Positions 17,168 through 25,516 of a stretch of 64,000 nt of DNA are shown piece by piece. Under the pieces are notes generated by a model. That model did no database searches, had not been told where the DNA came from, and saw nothing but the letters and a program-made list of their open reading frames with translations. The number at the start of each line of letters is the position of its first letter. Within the stretch, counting starts at the first letter, position 1. The position numbers and the translations under genes are program-made. The stretch comes from Loktanella sp. DSM 29012 (GTDB lineage Bacteria; Pseudomonadota; Alphaproteobacteria; Rhodobacterales; Rhodobacteraceae), in assembly GCF_900110705.1 (NCBI RefSeq), contig NZ_FOEJ01000010.1, forward strand, positions 1-64,000, read 5' to 3'.

Positions 17168-18514
17168 ATGTTCACTCATACCGACCTGCGCGAGATTCAG
17201 GCGCGATCGCTCAAGCTTCAGGGGTGGATCCGGCAGCAGACCTTCTCGCCCGAAAACGCCAAGACCCTGCGCCGCTTTTCCAGTTGGGAGGTGTCGGAAC
17301 TGATCCTGCATATGAACCAGTCGACGTTCCGTGGCCGCCTTGCCGCCGACCCGACCTTACCCGCGGGTAAGGTCGAACCGGACGGTCGCCAGCGCTGGTT
17401 CACGATGGAAGAAGTCAACATCCTGCGGCGCAAGCTGGGATCGCGCGGGCGGTCCCTGATGCCACCCCGCCCCAAGGGCCGCGCCTTTCGCACCGCCATC
17501 GCCAACTTCAAGGGTGGGGCCGGCAAGTCGACAGTCGCGCTGCATTTCGCCCACGCCGCCGCACTCGAAGGTTACCGCGTGCTGTGCGTCGATTTTGACC
17601 CGCAGGCGACGCTGTCCCATTCGATGGGCCTGACCGACGTCAGCGAGGAGCAGACTGTCTGGGGCATCATGGCCCGCGACCTCGTTCGCCAGACAGAGGC
17701 GAGCAATGCCACCCCATCCGCCGCCGGGTCCGGGACCGCCCTGCCCCGCCGCACCCTGCCCGCGTCGATCACCGGTCTTGGGTTGCAGGACCTGCGCATC
17801 GCGGACTTCATTCAGCCGACGGCGTGGCCGACCATCGACATTGTTCCGTCCTGCGCCAACGCGGCCTTTGTCGAATTCGCCTCTGCCCAGTATCGCCATC
17901 TGAACCCCGAATGGTCGTTCTTCGCCGCCGTGTCCCGCTATCTGGATCAACTGCCGGACGACCAGTGGGACCTGATCTTTTTCGACTGCCCGCCCGCCAT
18001 CGGCTATCAGTCGATGAACGCCGTGTTCGCAGCCGACATGCTTTATATCCCGTCCGGCCCCGGCTACTGGGAATACGATTCCACCACGTCATTCATCGGG
18101 CAGTTGTCAGAAGCGTTAGAGGATCTCGCCCATGGGTTTGGCGACACCTTGTCCGCGGACAAGGTCACTTTGCCGAAATCCTTTGCCGACATCCGCTTCC
18201 TGCTGACGCGGTATGAGCCGGGCAACGATTTGCACCGCGCGATGCAAGAGGCCTTTGGAAAGGTTTTCGGCGAAAAGCTCGCGCAGCATCCGGTCGAAAT
18301 GACACGTGCGGTCGAACAGTCGGGACGGTTTCTCGCCTCGATCTACGAAATGGATTACCGCGACATGACGCGGGAAACATGGCGTCGCGCACGGGCCAGC
18401 TTTGATCAGGCTTATGACGAATTCCACGCAACGATGCTGCCGCACTGGCAGGCAATGGGGCAGGGCACGCAACCCTTATCCGCGGATAAGGTCGAGACAG
18501 GAGAGAAAGCATGA
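17168..18514 (+). CDS. parA: ParA partition ATPase
   Basis: 448-aa deviant Walker ATPase of a plasmid partition system; it forms dynamic patterns on the nucleoid and moves ParB-parS complexes. The N-terminal ~100 residues are a DNA-binding/regulatory region typical of plasmid ParA (RepA-like). Walker A is FKGGAGKST (residues about 114-122), A' is CVDFDPQATLS, and Walker B is LIFFDCPPAIGY. ATG 17168 follows GAGG; an upstream in-frame ATG at 17114 lacks a site and overlaps the palindrome region. Three parS-type palindromes lie inside the gene in the same frame, each encoding LSADKV or LPAGKV, including one at the C-terminus. It overlaps parB by four bases. Confidence 0.92.
   Translation: MFTHTDLREIQARSLKLQGWIRQQTFSPENAKTLRRFSSWEVSELILHMNQSTFRGRLAADPTLPAGKVEPDGRQRWFTMEEVNILRRKLGSRGRSLMPPRPKGRAFRTAIANFKGGAGKSTVALHFAHAAALEGYRVLCVDFDPQATLSHSMGLTDVSEEQTVWGIMARDLVRQTEASNATPSAAGSGTALPRRTLPASITGLGLQDLRIADFIQPTAWPTIDIVPSCANAAFVEFASAQYRHLNPEWSFFAAVSRYLDQLPDDQWDLIFFDCPPAIGYQSMNAVFAADMLYIPSGPGYWEYDSTTSFIGQLSEALEDLAHGFGDTLSADKVTLPKSFADIRFLLTRYEPGNDLHRAMQEAFGKVFGEKLAQHPVEMTRAVEQSGRFLASIYEMDYRDMTRETWRRARASFDQAYDEFHATMLPHWQAMGQGTQPLSADKVETGEKA
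17355..17372. promoter_or_regulatory. parS-type palindrome 2 (inside parA)
   Basis: Perfect dyad CCTTACCCGCGGGTAAGG; symmetry continues two more bases each side (GA..TC). It differs from copy 1 by a paired change (T:A to C:G) that preserves the palindrome. Encodes TLPAGKV in ParA. Confidence 0.75.
18147..18164. promoter_or_regulatory. parS-type palindrome 3 (inside parA)
   Basis: Perfect dyad CCTTGTCCGCGGACAAGG, with a paired A:T to G:C change relative to copy 1. Encodes TLSADKV in the middle of ParA. Confidence 0.75.
18474..18491. promoter_or_regulatory. parS-type palindrome 4 (3' end of parA)
   Basis: Identical to copy 1. It encodes PLSADKV eight residues before the ParA stop, just upstream of parB. 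Confidence 0.75.
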
Positions 18515-19581
18515 GCCGCAAGAAACGCATCTTCGATATCGACATGCCAGAGGAGGCGGATCCCGCACTACAGGTCAGCCAGCCCGGCCTGCGGCGTGGC
18601 CCGATGGCCAGCGCCATTGCCGAAAATGCAGAGGCCGTTCAGGCCCGGCGCGACGCCGAAACCGCGATCCGGGCCGAAAACGACAGCCTGGCCCACGAAT
18701 ACGTGCGCCTGCGCGATGCCGGTCTGGTGGTCGCCGAAATCCCGCTGGACGACGTGCATACGCATCTGCTGGTGCGCGACAGGATGCCCGGTCAGGATTA
18801 CGAGTTGCCGGAGTTGGTGACATCCATTCGCGAACTGGGACTATCCAACCCCATCCGGGTAGAGCCGCGCGCAGACGGCGACGGCTATGAATTGATCCAG
18901 GGGTTCCGCCGCCTGTCCGCCTACCGCGTGCTTCATGCGGACGGCGATGGCTGGTCCACGATCCCCGCGCTTGTGCTTCCCCGTGGTGAAGGTGTCGCCG
19001 GGCTGTATCGCCGGATGGTCGATGAAAACGTGATCCGCAAGGATCTGTCCTTTGCCGAAATGGCCTACGTCGCCCAGAACTATGCGGCTGATCCCGCGAC
19101 CCCCGAACAGGATCTGCGCGGGGCCATCGCGACGCTTTTTCAATCCGCGCCCTACTCCAAGCGTAGCTATATCAAGAGCTTCGCCACGCTGTTGGATCGC
19201 ATCGGTGGCGCGCTGGCCTACCCCACCGAAATCCCGCGCAAGCTGGGTGTCGATCTGGCCCGCGCAATCGACGACAACCCCGGCATCGTGGACCGGGTCC
19301 GTGACGATCTGCGGGATTGGGACAACCGCAGTGTGCAGGACGAACTGACCGTCCTGCGTCGCTACGCCGGCGATCTGCCGGATGCACCCGCCACCGCCCC
19401 ATCCAAAAGCCGGGGCAAGACCAAGACGCGCACGACCTTCAACCTTGCCACCAGCAGGGGTCACGTCAAATGCACCGCCGCCGAGGGTCGGCTGGAAATC
19501 AAGCTGGACCGCGATTTTTCCACCATGGACCGCGCCCGGCTGGAACGCGCCATCGCGGCGCTGGTCGACGGTCTGGAATAG
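18511..19581 (+). CDS. parB: ParB centromere-binding partition protein
   Basis: 356-aa ParB. The N-terminus is basic (MSRKKRIFDIDM) followed by a linker predicted to meet ParA. The ParB/Sulfiredoxin NTPase-type domain covers residues about 85-190 (ELVTSIRELGLSNPIRVEPR..GYELIQGFRRLSAYR) and includes the ENVIRKDLSFAEMAYVAQ helix-turn-helix entry. A helical DNA-binding region follows, then a KSRGKTKTRTTFN linker and a C-terminal dimerisation segment. ATG 18511 overlaps the parA stop (ATGA), so the two are translated as a unit. It presumably binds the five palindromes listed nearby. Confidence 0.92.
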   Translation: MSRKKRIFDIDMPEEADPALQVSQPGLRRGPMASAIAENAEAVQARRDAETAIRAENDSLAHEYVRLRDAGLVVAEIPLDDVHTHLLVRDRMPGQDYELPELVTSIRELGLSNPIRVEPRADGDGYELIQGFRRLSAYRVLHADGDGWSTIPALVLPRGEGVAGLYRRMVDENVIRKDLSFAEMAYVAQNYAADPATPEQDLRGAIATLFQSAPYSKRSYIKSFATLLDRIGGALAYPTEIPRKLGVDLARAIDDNPGIVDRVRDDLRDWDNRSVQDELTVLRRYAGDLPDAPATAPSKSRGKTKTRTTFNLATSRGHVKCTAAEGRLEIKLDRDFSTMDRARLERAIAALVDGLE

Positions 19582-19582
19582 A

Positions 19583-19600
19583 CCTTATCCACGGATAAGG
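19583..19600. promoter_or_regulatory. parS-type palindrome 5 (directly after parB)
   Basis: CCTTATCCACGGATAAGG, one central base departs from perfect symmetry. It starts two bases after the parB stop, bounding the partition locus. Confidence 0.65.
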
Positions 19601-19741
19601 TCCACATCATGGCCTGCGAACGCGAAATTGCAGCGATTTAGCGATGCGGCAGAACGGACCGCCCGGTGCTACGAATCCCGAACCAACTTCCGAATTGCGC
19701 CATCAAACCCGGCGCGGTAACGGAAATCATGCGCCCCGACC

Positions 19742-20545
19742 TCAGCCAGAGCTTTGCAAAAGCATGGGAAACCAGTCGGTCCGCAGTTGTTGACCGGCCA
19801 CCATGCCATGATCTGGAAATGGAGGGGAGGTCGGTCCCGGGCGTTCGACATAGCGTGCGTCGTCGCCAATCAACCGAAGGGAAAACGCCCGGCGACGTCT
19901 GCCTGAATCGTTCCCGCGCGCGCCGTGTAACGTCTTGAAATTGAACGCAACCGCGTCTCCCGGCTCCATCTCGAATTCACGAATGTCCATTCCTTCGTTA
20001 TCAGGGTCAGGCACAGGCATATAGTCAGCATCGTTCGGATAGAAACTCGTTTCTGCAAGCCAACGCGTCGGCAGAACCGGTCTGTCCCATTTGTGTGAGC
20101 CCGCGACGCACCGCAGCGAAGCCTTGCGCACGGGATCGAGTGGTGACCAGAAACTGATCGTCTGCTTGCCTTCGACAAAGTAATACGGCGCGTCCTGGTG
20201 CCAGGGCGTTGGCTTGGATGTCCCGGGCTCCTTGACGAGGACATGATCGTGAAACAGCTGGACGGTGCTGGACCCCATCAAGTCCGCCGCGACGGCCGCC
20301 GCAGGAGATGCCTCGATGGCCTGCTGGAACTCGGGAATACGGGTCCAATTGCAGTAGTCGTCAAAGAATCGTCCGGCCTCTCCATCCCGCAGATTTTCGG
20401 CTGCATAGGGGCCCGGTTCCATCATGTTGCGTTCCACGCCAGCGCGCAGCAGGTCAACCTGATCGGTGAATAGGCCTTTCACAAGAACGACGCCATCACG
20501 TTGATAGGTTTCGATATCGTTTGCAGACAAGAGCGGATGGGGCAT
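19742..20545 (-). CDS. Phytanoyl-CoA dioxygenase (PhyH) family Fe(II)/2-oxoglutarate oxygenase
   Basis: 267-aa non-haem iron oxygenase, substrate unknown. The iron facial triad is visible as WHQDAPYY (His and Asp, residues about 120-123) and KTLHGARGN (distal His, about 205), with the 2-oxoglutarate Arg in RRAFSLRL. Length is normal. It lies 17 bases downstream of the aspartate dehydrogenase gene and is co-directional with puuD. PhyH members hydroxylate diverse small molecules such as ectoine. Beside an aspartate-processing enzyme, a hydroxylated amino acid is a possible product, but this is speculation. Confidence 0.88.
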   Translation of the reverse strand: MPHPLLSANDIETYQRDGVVLVKGLFTDQVDLLRAGVERNMMEPGPYAAENLRDGEAGRFFDDYCNWTRIPEFQQAIEASPAAAVAADLMGSSTVQLFHDHVLVKEPGTSKPTPWHQDAPYYFVEGKQTISFWSPLDPVRKASLRCVAGSHKWDRPVLPTRWLAETSFYPNDADYMPVPDPDNEGMDIREFEMEPGDAVAFNFKTLHGARGNDSGRRRRAFSLRLIGDDARYVERPGPTSPPFPDHGMVAGQQLRTDWFPMLLQSSG

Positions 20546-20562
20546 GGCTTGGACCTTACAGT

Positions 20563-21333
20563 TCAGATGTGTGAAAAAGCGCGGATGCTTTCGACAATAG
20601 ACAGGATCGTGGTCAGGGACGTGCGCGGATTTGATGGACTTGGGGCGTTCTCAATTCGGAAATCATAGACACAGGCCGCCGATGTGACCATGTAGCTGTG
20701 TGTGTTACCACGCGATGCAGGATCAGCTACCAGATCGACCTGCACCGCATCGAACCCAGGCCCCGCAAGCGCGAGAGCTGCGACAACATTTGCATTCTTG
20801 GGAAAGCCCTTGGCGGCCTCACGGGCGGTTCCGCTGAAGAACTTGCAAGGCTGGGTCAGTGCAGACAGATCGCACAGATTTTCAGCCGGTGAACCGACCC
20901 AGGCAGAAGGCGGTTTAGTCCCGGTATAGCGCACCTCGACGCTGCCTTCGGCGGCGACAGCACGCAGAACGTCCAAAGCACCGATCGCACCCGACGGATA
21001 GATCAGTCGCGCGCCGGCGGTCTTGGCCGCTGCAGTTAGACGGGCTGATAGTGCCGCATCCGCCAGCGACCCGAGGCTCGCAATAAGAAGAGGGCAGCCG
21101 GATAGAAGCAATGCCTCGGCATGATCTACGACGGCCGAATGGCCGGCGCATTCAACGACCAGATCGGGCGCGGTTGCAAGAAAGGGATCCCGATCATGAA
21201 ACTGTCTGAGGTTTTTTGGCGCATCTACAATGGCTGATCGGGTAAGGGCGCAGAATGAAAATTCCGGCTCTTGGCTGAGCCTTGCGTGAACTTCACGTCC
21301 GATGCTGCCGAAACCAATAAGACCGATTTTCAT
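20563..21333 (-). CDS. L-aspartate dehydrogenase (NadX/DUF108 family)
   Basis: 256-aa NAD(P)-dependent L-amino-acid dehydrogenase fold. It interconverts L-aspartate and iminosuccinate, which hydrolyses to oxaloacetate and ammonia (EC 1.4.1.21). The N-terminal Rossmann motif is GLIGFGSIG. The family core VVECAGHSAVVDHAEALL, IASLGSLAD, YPSGAIGALDVLRA, YTGTKPPSAW, FSGTAREAAKGFPKNANVVAALALAGPG and NTHSYMV with conserved His are all present. It sits seven bases after puuD. Iminosuccinate is also the BhcD substrate made by the bhc cycle in this window, which makes the co-occurrence notable. Confidence 0.9.
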   Translation of the reverse strand: MKIGLIGFGSIGREVHARLSQEPEFSFCALTRSAIVDAPKNLRQFHDRDPFLATAPDLVVECAGHSAVVDHAEALLLSGCPLLIASLGSLADAALSARLTAAAKTAGARLIYPSGAIGALDVLRAVAAEGSVEVRYTGTKPPSAWVGSPAENLCDLSALTQPCKFFSGTAREAAKGFPKNANVVAALALAGPGFDAVQVDLVADPASRGNTHSYMVTSAACVYDFRIENAPSPSNPRTSLTTILSIVESIRAFSHI

Positions 21334-21339
21334 GCCGCT

Positions 21340-22581
21340 TCACTCCGTATTCGCGCGGCCCTCACGCACCCAAGCGACGATCGTTTTTCGCGCCTCTTCC
21401 GGCATCTGAATGGCATTCGGGGGCGGCATCGCGTGGCTGACGCCTGCCTGCAGGTAAATGGCTTCGGCGTGACGCGCGACATCAGCCTCGGTTTCAAGGT
21501 GGACGCCTTTGGGGGCCCATTGCATGCTGCCCCAGACCGGTTCACGCGCGTGGCACATGGAACAATTGCCGAGGACGGTGCTGTAGGCTTCGTCAAAGGA
21601 CGCGACGTTTGCATATTGCTGTTCGTAGGAGGTTAGTTCAGCAGATTCGAGCGCGTCATAGTCGCCGTCCCATGTGGACGCCGTGGACAGCCATGCGATT
21701 ACGATCATGATCAGGACCGTGGCCCCCCAGGTCCAGTGGGGGCCAGACCCGGTGCGATGCATCGTATTGAAGTAATGCCGAATCGTGACGCCTGTCAGAA
21801 AGATGAGCGAGGCGATGATCCACGCGTATTCCGTCCCGAACGCCAGCGGGTAGTGGTTGGACAACATCAGGAAGACCACCGGCAACGTCAGGTAGTTGTT
21901 ATGGGTCGAGCGCACCTTGGCGATCTTGCCGTATTTTGCGTCCGGTGTGCGGCCTTCTTTCAGGTCTTGAACCACAATACGCTGGTTCGGCATGATCTGA
22001 AAGAAGACGTTGGCGGTCATGATCGTCGCGGTAAAGGCGCCAAGATGCAGCAGGGCAGCGCGGCCTGTGAATATCTGGTTGTAGCCCCATGACATGATGA
22101 CCAGCATCACAAACAGCAGAAGCATAAGAACCGTCGGCGTGTCGGCGAGCCTTGATTTGCAGGCGGCGTCATAGATCAGCCAGCCGATGGTAAGGGAGCC
22201 TGCCGAGATCACGATGCCCTGCCATAGGGTCAGATCAACCTTGGTCGGGTCGAGCAAATAAAGTTGGCCACCGACCCAATAAACGATCATCAGCAATGCG
22301 GCACCGGACAGCCACGTAGAGTAACTTTGCCATTTATGCCAAGTTAGATGCTCGGGCATTTCGGAAGGAGCGACGAGGTATTTCACCGTGTGATAGAACC
22401 CTCCGCCGTGAACTTCCCATTCCTCTCCATGCGCTCCCCTGGGTAGGTTTGTGTTAGGCTTCAGCATCAAATCAAGCGCGATAAAGTAAAATGATGCGCC
22501 GATCCACGCCATGGCGGTGATGATGTGAAGCCAACGCACGGAAAACGCGATCCAGTCCCACAGAATTGCAACGTCATACAT
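21340..22581 (-). CDS. puuD: Urate hydroxylase PuuD (membrane urate oxidase with cytochrome c domain)
   Basis: 413-aa inner-membrane enzyme oxidising urate to 5-hydroxyisourate, with electrons passed to its own c-type haem rather than O2 to H2O2. The N-terminal ~300 residues form about eight helices with the family start (WDWIAFSVRWLHIITAMAWIGASFYFIALD). The C-terminal periplasmic cytochrome c carries CSMCH (residues about 335-339) and the Met ligand in HAMPPPNA. It is the first gene of puuD-aspDH-phyH and is divergent from a LysR gene. Other purine genes are just beyond that regulator. Confidence 0.92.
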   Translation of the reverse strand: MYDVAILWDWIAFSVRWLHIITAMAWIGASFYFIALDLMLKPNTNLPRGAHGEEWEVHGGGFYHTVKYLVAPSEMPEHLTWHKWQSYSTWLSGAALLMIVYWVGGQLYLLDPTKVDLTLWQGIVISAGSLTIGWLIYDAACKSRLADTPTVLMLLLFVMLVIMSWGYNQIFTGRAALLHLGAFTATIMTANVFFQIMPNQRIVVQDLKEGRTPDAKYGKIAKVRSTHNNYLTLPVVFLMLSNHYPLAFGTEYAWIIASLIFLTGVTIRHYFNTMHRTGSGPHWTWGATVLIMIVIAWLSTASTWDGDYDALESAELTSYEQQYANVASFDEAYSTVLGNCSMCHAREPVWGSMQWAPKGVHLETEADVARHAEAIYLQAGVSHAMPPPNAIQMPEEARKTIVAWVREGRANTE

Positions 22582-22681
22582 GACGGTTCTCCCTCAATAT
22601 CCGGTCGCGGTCAGCCTATGCGAGGTTGAATTGTTCTGCTATCCTGCCTTAACACCAAGCAGCATCAAAAAAGTCAGAATA

Positions 22682-23614
22682 ATGTCGTATTTAGATAACG
22701 TGCAAACCTTTGTCCGCGTCTACGAGCTTGGCAGCATGTCGGCCGCGGGACGTGATTTGCGTATATCGCCGGCTTTGACGTCGTCGCGCATTTCCCAGCT
22801 CGAGGAAAAGCTTGGCGTTCGCCTATTTCGACGCACCACCAGAAGCCTGACCCCAACCGGTCAGGGCAAGGCGTTTTATGGGGGTGCCTGCGAGATTCTG
22901 GAGACAGTTGAAGCTGCGGAAGCGCAGGTCGTGAACATAACTGACAATCCAAAGGGATCTTTGTATGTCGCGGCCCCCCTTGGCGTCGGACGCAGGTTGA
23001 TTGCACCGCAGGTGCCAGCGTTCTTGAAAAAATACCCTGACGTCAATATTCGCTTGCGCCTCACTGATCGAAAGGTTGACCTAACGACCGAAGGTCTTGA
23101 TCTGTCGTTTTTCCTCGGTCAGCCCGAAGACAGCACCCTCCGCATTCGTAAGATTGCGGATGTCGAAAGAGTGCTGTGTGCGTCCCCCGAATATATTGAA
23201 GAGCGAGGCATGCCCAAGGATGGTTCGGACCTGATCAAGGGAAATCATGATTGCTTGAATTTGCGGTTTCCCGGTGCGACCGAATTCCAATGGCCCTTGG
23301 TCACCCCCGATGGGGTCAAAAAGTATTCGGTCAGCGGGCGCTACGAATCCGATGACGGGGATGTTTTGACCGACTGGGCGTTGGCCGGACACGGCATCAC
23401 GCTCAAGCCGGTTTTCGAGGTGGCCGAATACATTTCGGCGGGCACTTTGGTGCCGGTGATGACCCAAATGCGGCCGGAACCGATCCAGATGGCTTGTCTG
23501 TTCACCCACCGTCGCAGGCAGGACCCAAAGTCCCGCCTGTTCATGGAGTTCGTGATCGACCGCATCGCGAAAATAATCCGCAATGCGACCATCAAGTCTC
23601 AGCTGCCGCGGTAG
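22682..23614 (+). CDS. LysR-family regulator of purine genes (probable)
   Basis: 310-aa LysR regulator. The HTH is residues about 4-60 (NVQTFVRVYELGSMSAAGRDLRISPALTSSRISQLEEKLGVRLFRRTTRSLTPT), followed by the effector domain, which resembles the CrgA/DntR-like subgroup. ATG 22682 was chosen because the HTH begins directly after it. It is flanked by puuD (divergent) and hiuH (convergent, tails overlapping by 16 bases), so it most likely senses urate or a downstream metabolite (inference). Confidence 0.88.
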   Translation: MSYLDNVQTFVRVYELGSMSAAGRDLRISPALTSSRISQLEEKLGVRLFRRTTRSLTPTGQGKAFYGGACEILETVEAAEAQVVNITDNPKGSLYVAAPLGVGRRLIAPQVPAFLKKYPDVNIRLRLTDRKVDLTTEGLDLSFFLGQPEDSTLRIRKIADVERVLCASPEYIEERGMPKDGSDLIKGNHDCLNLRFPGATEFQWPLVTPDGVKKYSVSGRYESDDGDVLTDWALAGHGITLKPVFEVAEYISAGTLVPVMTQMRPEPIQMACLFTHRRRQDPKSRLFMEFVIDRIAKIIRNATIKSQLPR

Positions 23615-23952
23615 GTTGAATAGCTGAACGGGGACAGCAGCAGCGGCACGTGGTAATGTGACTCTTCTGACATGCCGAACCGCAGCGGGATTACGTTCAG
23701 AAAACGAGGATTTTCGGCGGGGTTGCCGCAAGCGTCTAAATAGTCACCCGCGTGGAACACCAATTCATAAATGCCGACCACGAACGTGTCTTTGGGCATG
23801 ATTTGTTCGTCCGTGCGACCATCATCATTCGTTGTCAGCGTCTTGAGGTGTGTGCGCGTCTCGCCGTCAATTTTGAAGAGCTCGATTTTCAACCCCTTGG
23901 CAGGGCAGCCCCGCGCCGTGTCGAGGACGTGCGTTGTCAGATATCCAGCCAT
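23599..23952 (-). CDS. hiuH: 5-hydroxyisourate hydrolase
   Basis: 117-aa transthyretin-related protein that hydrolyses 5-hydroxyisourate to OHCU. Family marks: N-terminal LTTHVLDTARGCPA (catalytic His), TTNDDGRTDEQI (Arg of the active site), and the C-terminal diagnostic tetrapeptide YRGS with HYHVPLLLSPFSYSTYRGS. ATG 23952 gives the canonical start before GYLTTHVLD. It accepts the PuuD product. There is no periplasmic signal, so it acts in the cytosol. Confidence 0.95.
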   Translation of the reverse strand: MAGYLTTHVLDTARGCPAKGLKIELFKIDGETRTHLKTLTTNDDGRTDEQIMPKDTFVVGIYELVFHAGDYLDACGNPAENPRFLNVIPLRFGMSEESHYHVPLLLSPFSYSTYRGS

Positions 23953-24106
23953 GATCGACTCCTGTGACAAATGGTTATCGGCTTATAGGTCACAAAACGC
24001 CTGAACGGCAAAGACGACTGCGCTTATGGGTCTTTCTTGTTTTATTTGAAAGAAAGCCGGATTGTTTTGATTTACGGTCAGCCTACCTCAGCAAGGGATT
24101 TCTACC

Positions 24107-25516
24107 GTGAACCGCTACCCCCGTGACATGACAGGTTATGGCGAAAATCCACCGGCGGCCAACTGGCCGAATGGTGCGGCAGTCGCTGTGCAGATCGTGC
24201 TAAACTACGAAGAAGGCGGGGAAAACAACATTCTGCACGGGGACGCCGCATCCGAGGCCTTTCTGTCCGAAATTACGGGGGCTCAGCCGTGGCCGGGGCA
24301 GCGTCATGGGAATATGGAATCACTGTATGAATACGGTAGCCGTGCCGGATTTTGGCGGGTTCACCGTATGCTGTCTGACCTTCCCGTGACCGTATACGGT
24401 GTCGCCACGGCCCTTGCGCGCGCGCCCGGACAAGTCAGGGCAATGAAGCGGGCAGGGTGGGAAATTGCGTCTCATGGCTATAAATGGGTCGAACACAAGG
24501 ACATGGCCGAGGACGAGGAACGCACCCAGATGGCCGAGGCCATCCGACTGCACACAGAGGTGACCGGCGAAGCACCGAGGGGTTGGTACACCGGCCGTTG
24601 TTCAAACAATACCGTGCGTCTGGCAGCACAAACAGGGCAGTTTGCCTACGTGGCCGACAGCTATGCAGATGATTTGCCCTATTGGGTCAACGAAAGCGGC
24701 GTCGATCAGTTGATTATGCCCTACACGATGGACTGCAACGATATGCGGTTCGGAATTCAGGCTGGCTTTACCAACGGGGCGCAGTTTGAAAGCTACCTCA
24801 AGGACAGCTTTGACTACTTGTATGAGGAAGGGCAGGCGGGTCGCCCCGCGATCCTGTCCATCGGTTTGCACTGCCGGATCGTAGGTCGCCCGGGCCGTGC
24901 GGCCGCCCTGCGCCGTGCCATAGAATATATGAAATCGCACGACCGCGTTTGGTTCGCCACCCGTCTTCAGATTGCCGAACACTGGACGAAGGAACACCCT
25001 CCGATGACCACAACACGCCCTTCTGAGATGTCGCGCGATCAGTTTGTTGCTGAATTTGGTGGCGTGTTCGAGCATTCGTCGTGGATCGCCGAAGGGGCAT
25101 TCGACCTTGAGCTGGGACCAACCCACGACAGTGCGGTGGGCGTGCATAACGCCTTGGCCCGCGTGTTTCGCAGCGCATCAACGGACCGGCGTCTTGGCGT
25201 ATTGACGGCCCACCCCGATCTGGCTGGAAAACTGGCCGCAGCCGGTCAACTGACCGCCGAAAGCACAGCTGAGCAGGCGGGTGCGGGGCTTGATCTTTTG
25301 ACAGACCAAGAGCGCGACATGTTCCAAAGCCTCAACGCGCAATACGTCGAACGTCACGGTTTTCCGTTCATCATTGCCGTCAAGGACAACGACAAGGCGT
25401 CAATCCTTGAGGCGTTTCATCGCCGCATAGAGAACGACCGCGACGTGGAATTTGCAGAGGCCTGCCGTCAGGTCGAACGTATCGCCGAAATTCGCCTTGA
25501 GGAGAAATTCGCATAA
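24107..25516 (+). CDS. Bifunctional allantoinase PuuE - OHCU decarboxylase UraD fusion
   Basis: 469-aa fusion of two consecutive-pathway enzymes. Residues 1 to about 300 are a PuuE-type allantoinase of the polysaccharide-deacetylase fold (RYPRDMTGYGENPP, LNYEEGGENN, GWEIASHGYKW, GWYTGRCSNNTVRL, LHCRIVGRPGRAAAL). Residues about 305-469 are OHCU decarboxylase (FVAEFGGVFEHSSWIAEGA, VLTAHPDLAGKLA, LTAESTAEQAGAGLD, HGFPFIIAV). The UraD half works first (OHCU to S-allantoin) and the PuuE half next (allantoin to allantoate), so fusion may channel the product. The start is GTG 24107 after AAGGGA. It overlaps allA by one base. Confidence 0.93.
   Translation: MNRYPRDMTGYGENPPAANWPNGAAVAVQIVLNYEEGGENNILHGDAASEAFLSEITGAQPWPGQRHGNMESLYEYGSRAGFWRVHRMLSDLPVTVYGVATALARAPGQVRAMKRAGWEIASHGYKWVEHKDMAEDEERTQMAEAIRLHTEVTGEAPRGWYTGRCSNNTVRLAAQTGQFAYVADSYADDLPYWVNESGVDQLIMPYTMDCNDMRFGIQAGFTNGAQFESYLKDSFDYLYEEGQAGRPAILSIGLHCRIVGRPGRAAALRRAIEYMKSHDRVWFATRLQIAEHWTKEHPPMTTTRPSEMSRDQFVAEFGGVFEHSSWIAEGAFDLELGPTHDSAVGVHNALARVFRSASTDRRLGVLTAHPDLAGKLAAAGQLTAESTAEQAGAGLDLLTDQERDMFQSLNAQYVERHGFPFIIAVKDNDKASILEAFHRRIENDRDVEFAEACRQVERIAEIRLEEKFA

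Noticed and set aside
24031-24053. TCTTTC/GAAAGA dyad upstream of the puuE-uraD gene as an operator
   Set aside because: Only six-base arms with an 11-base AT-rich spacer; too weak to separate from chance.
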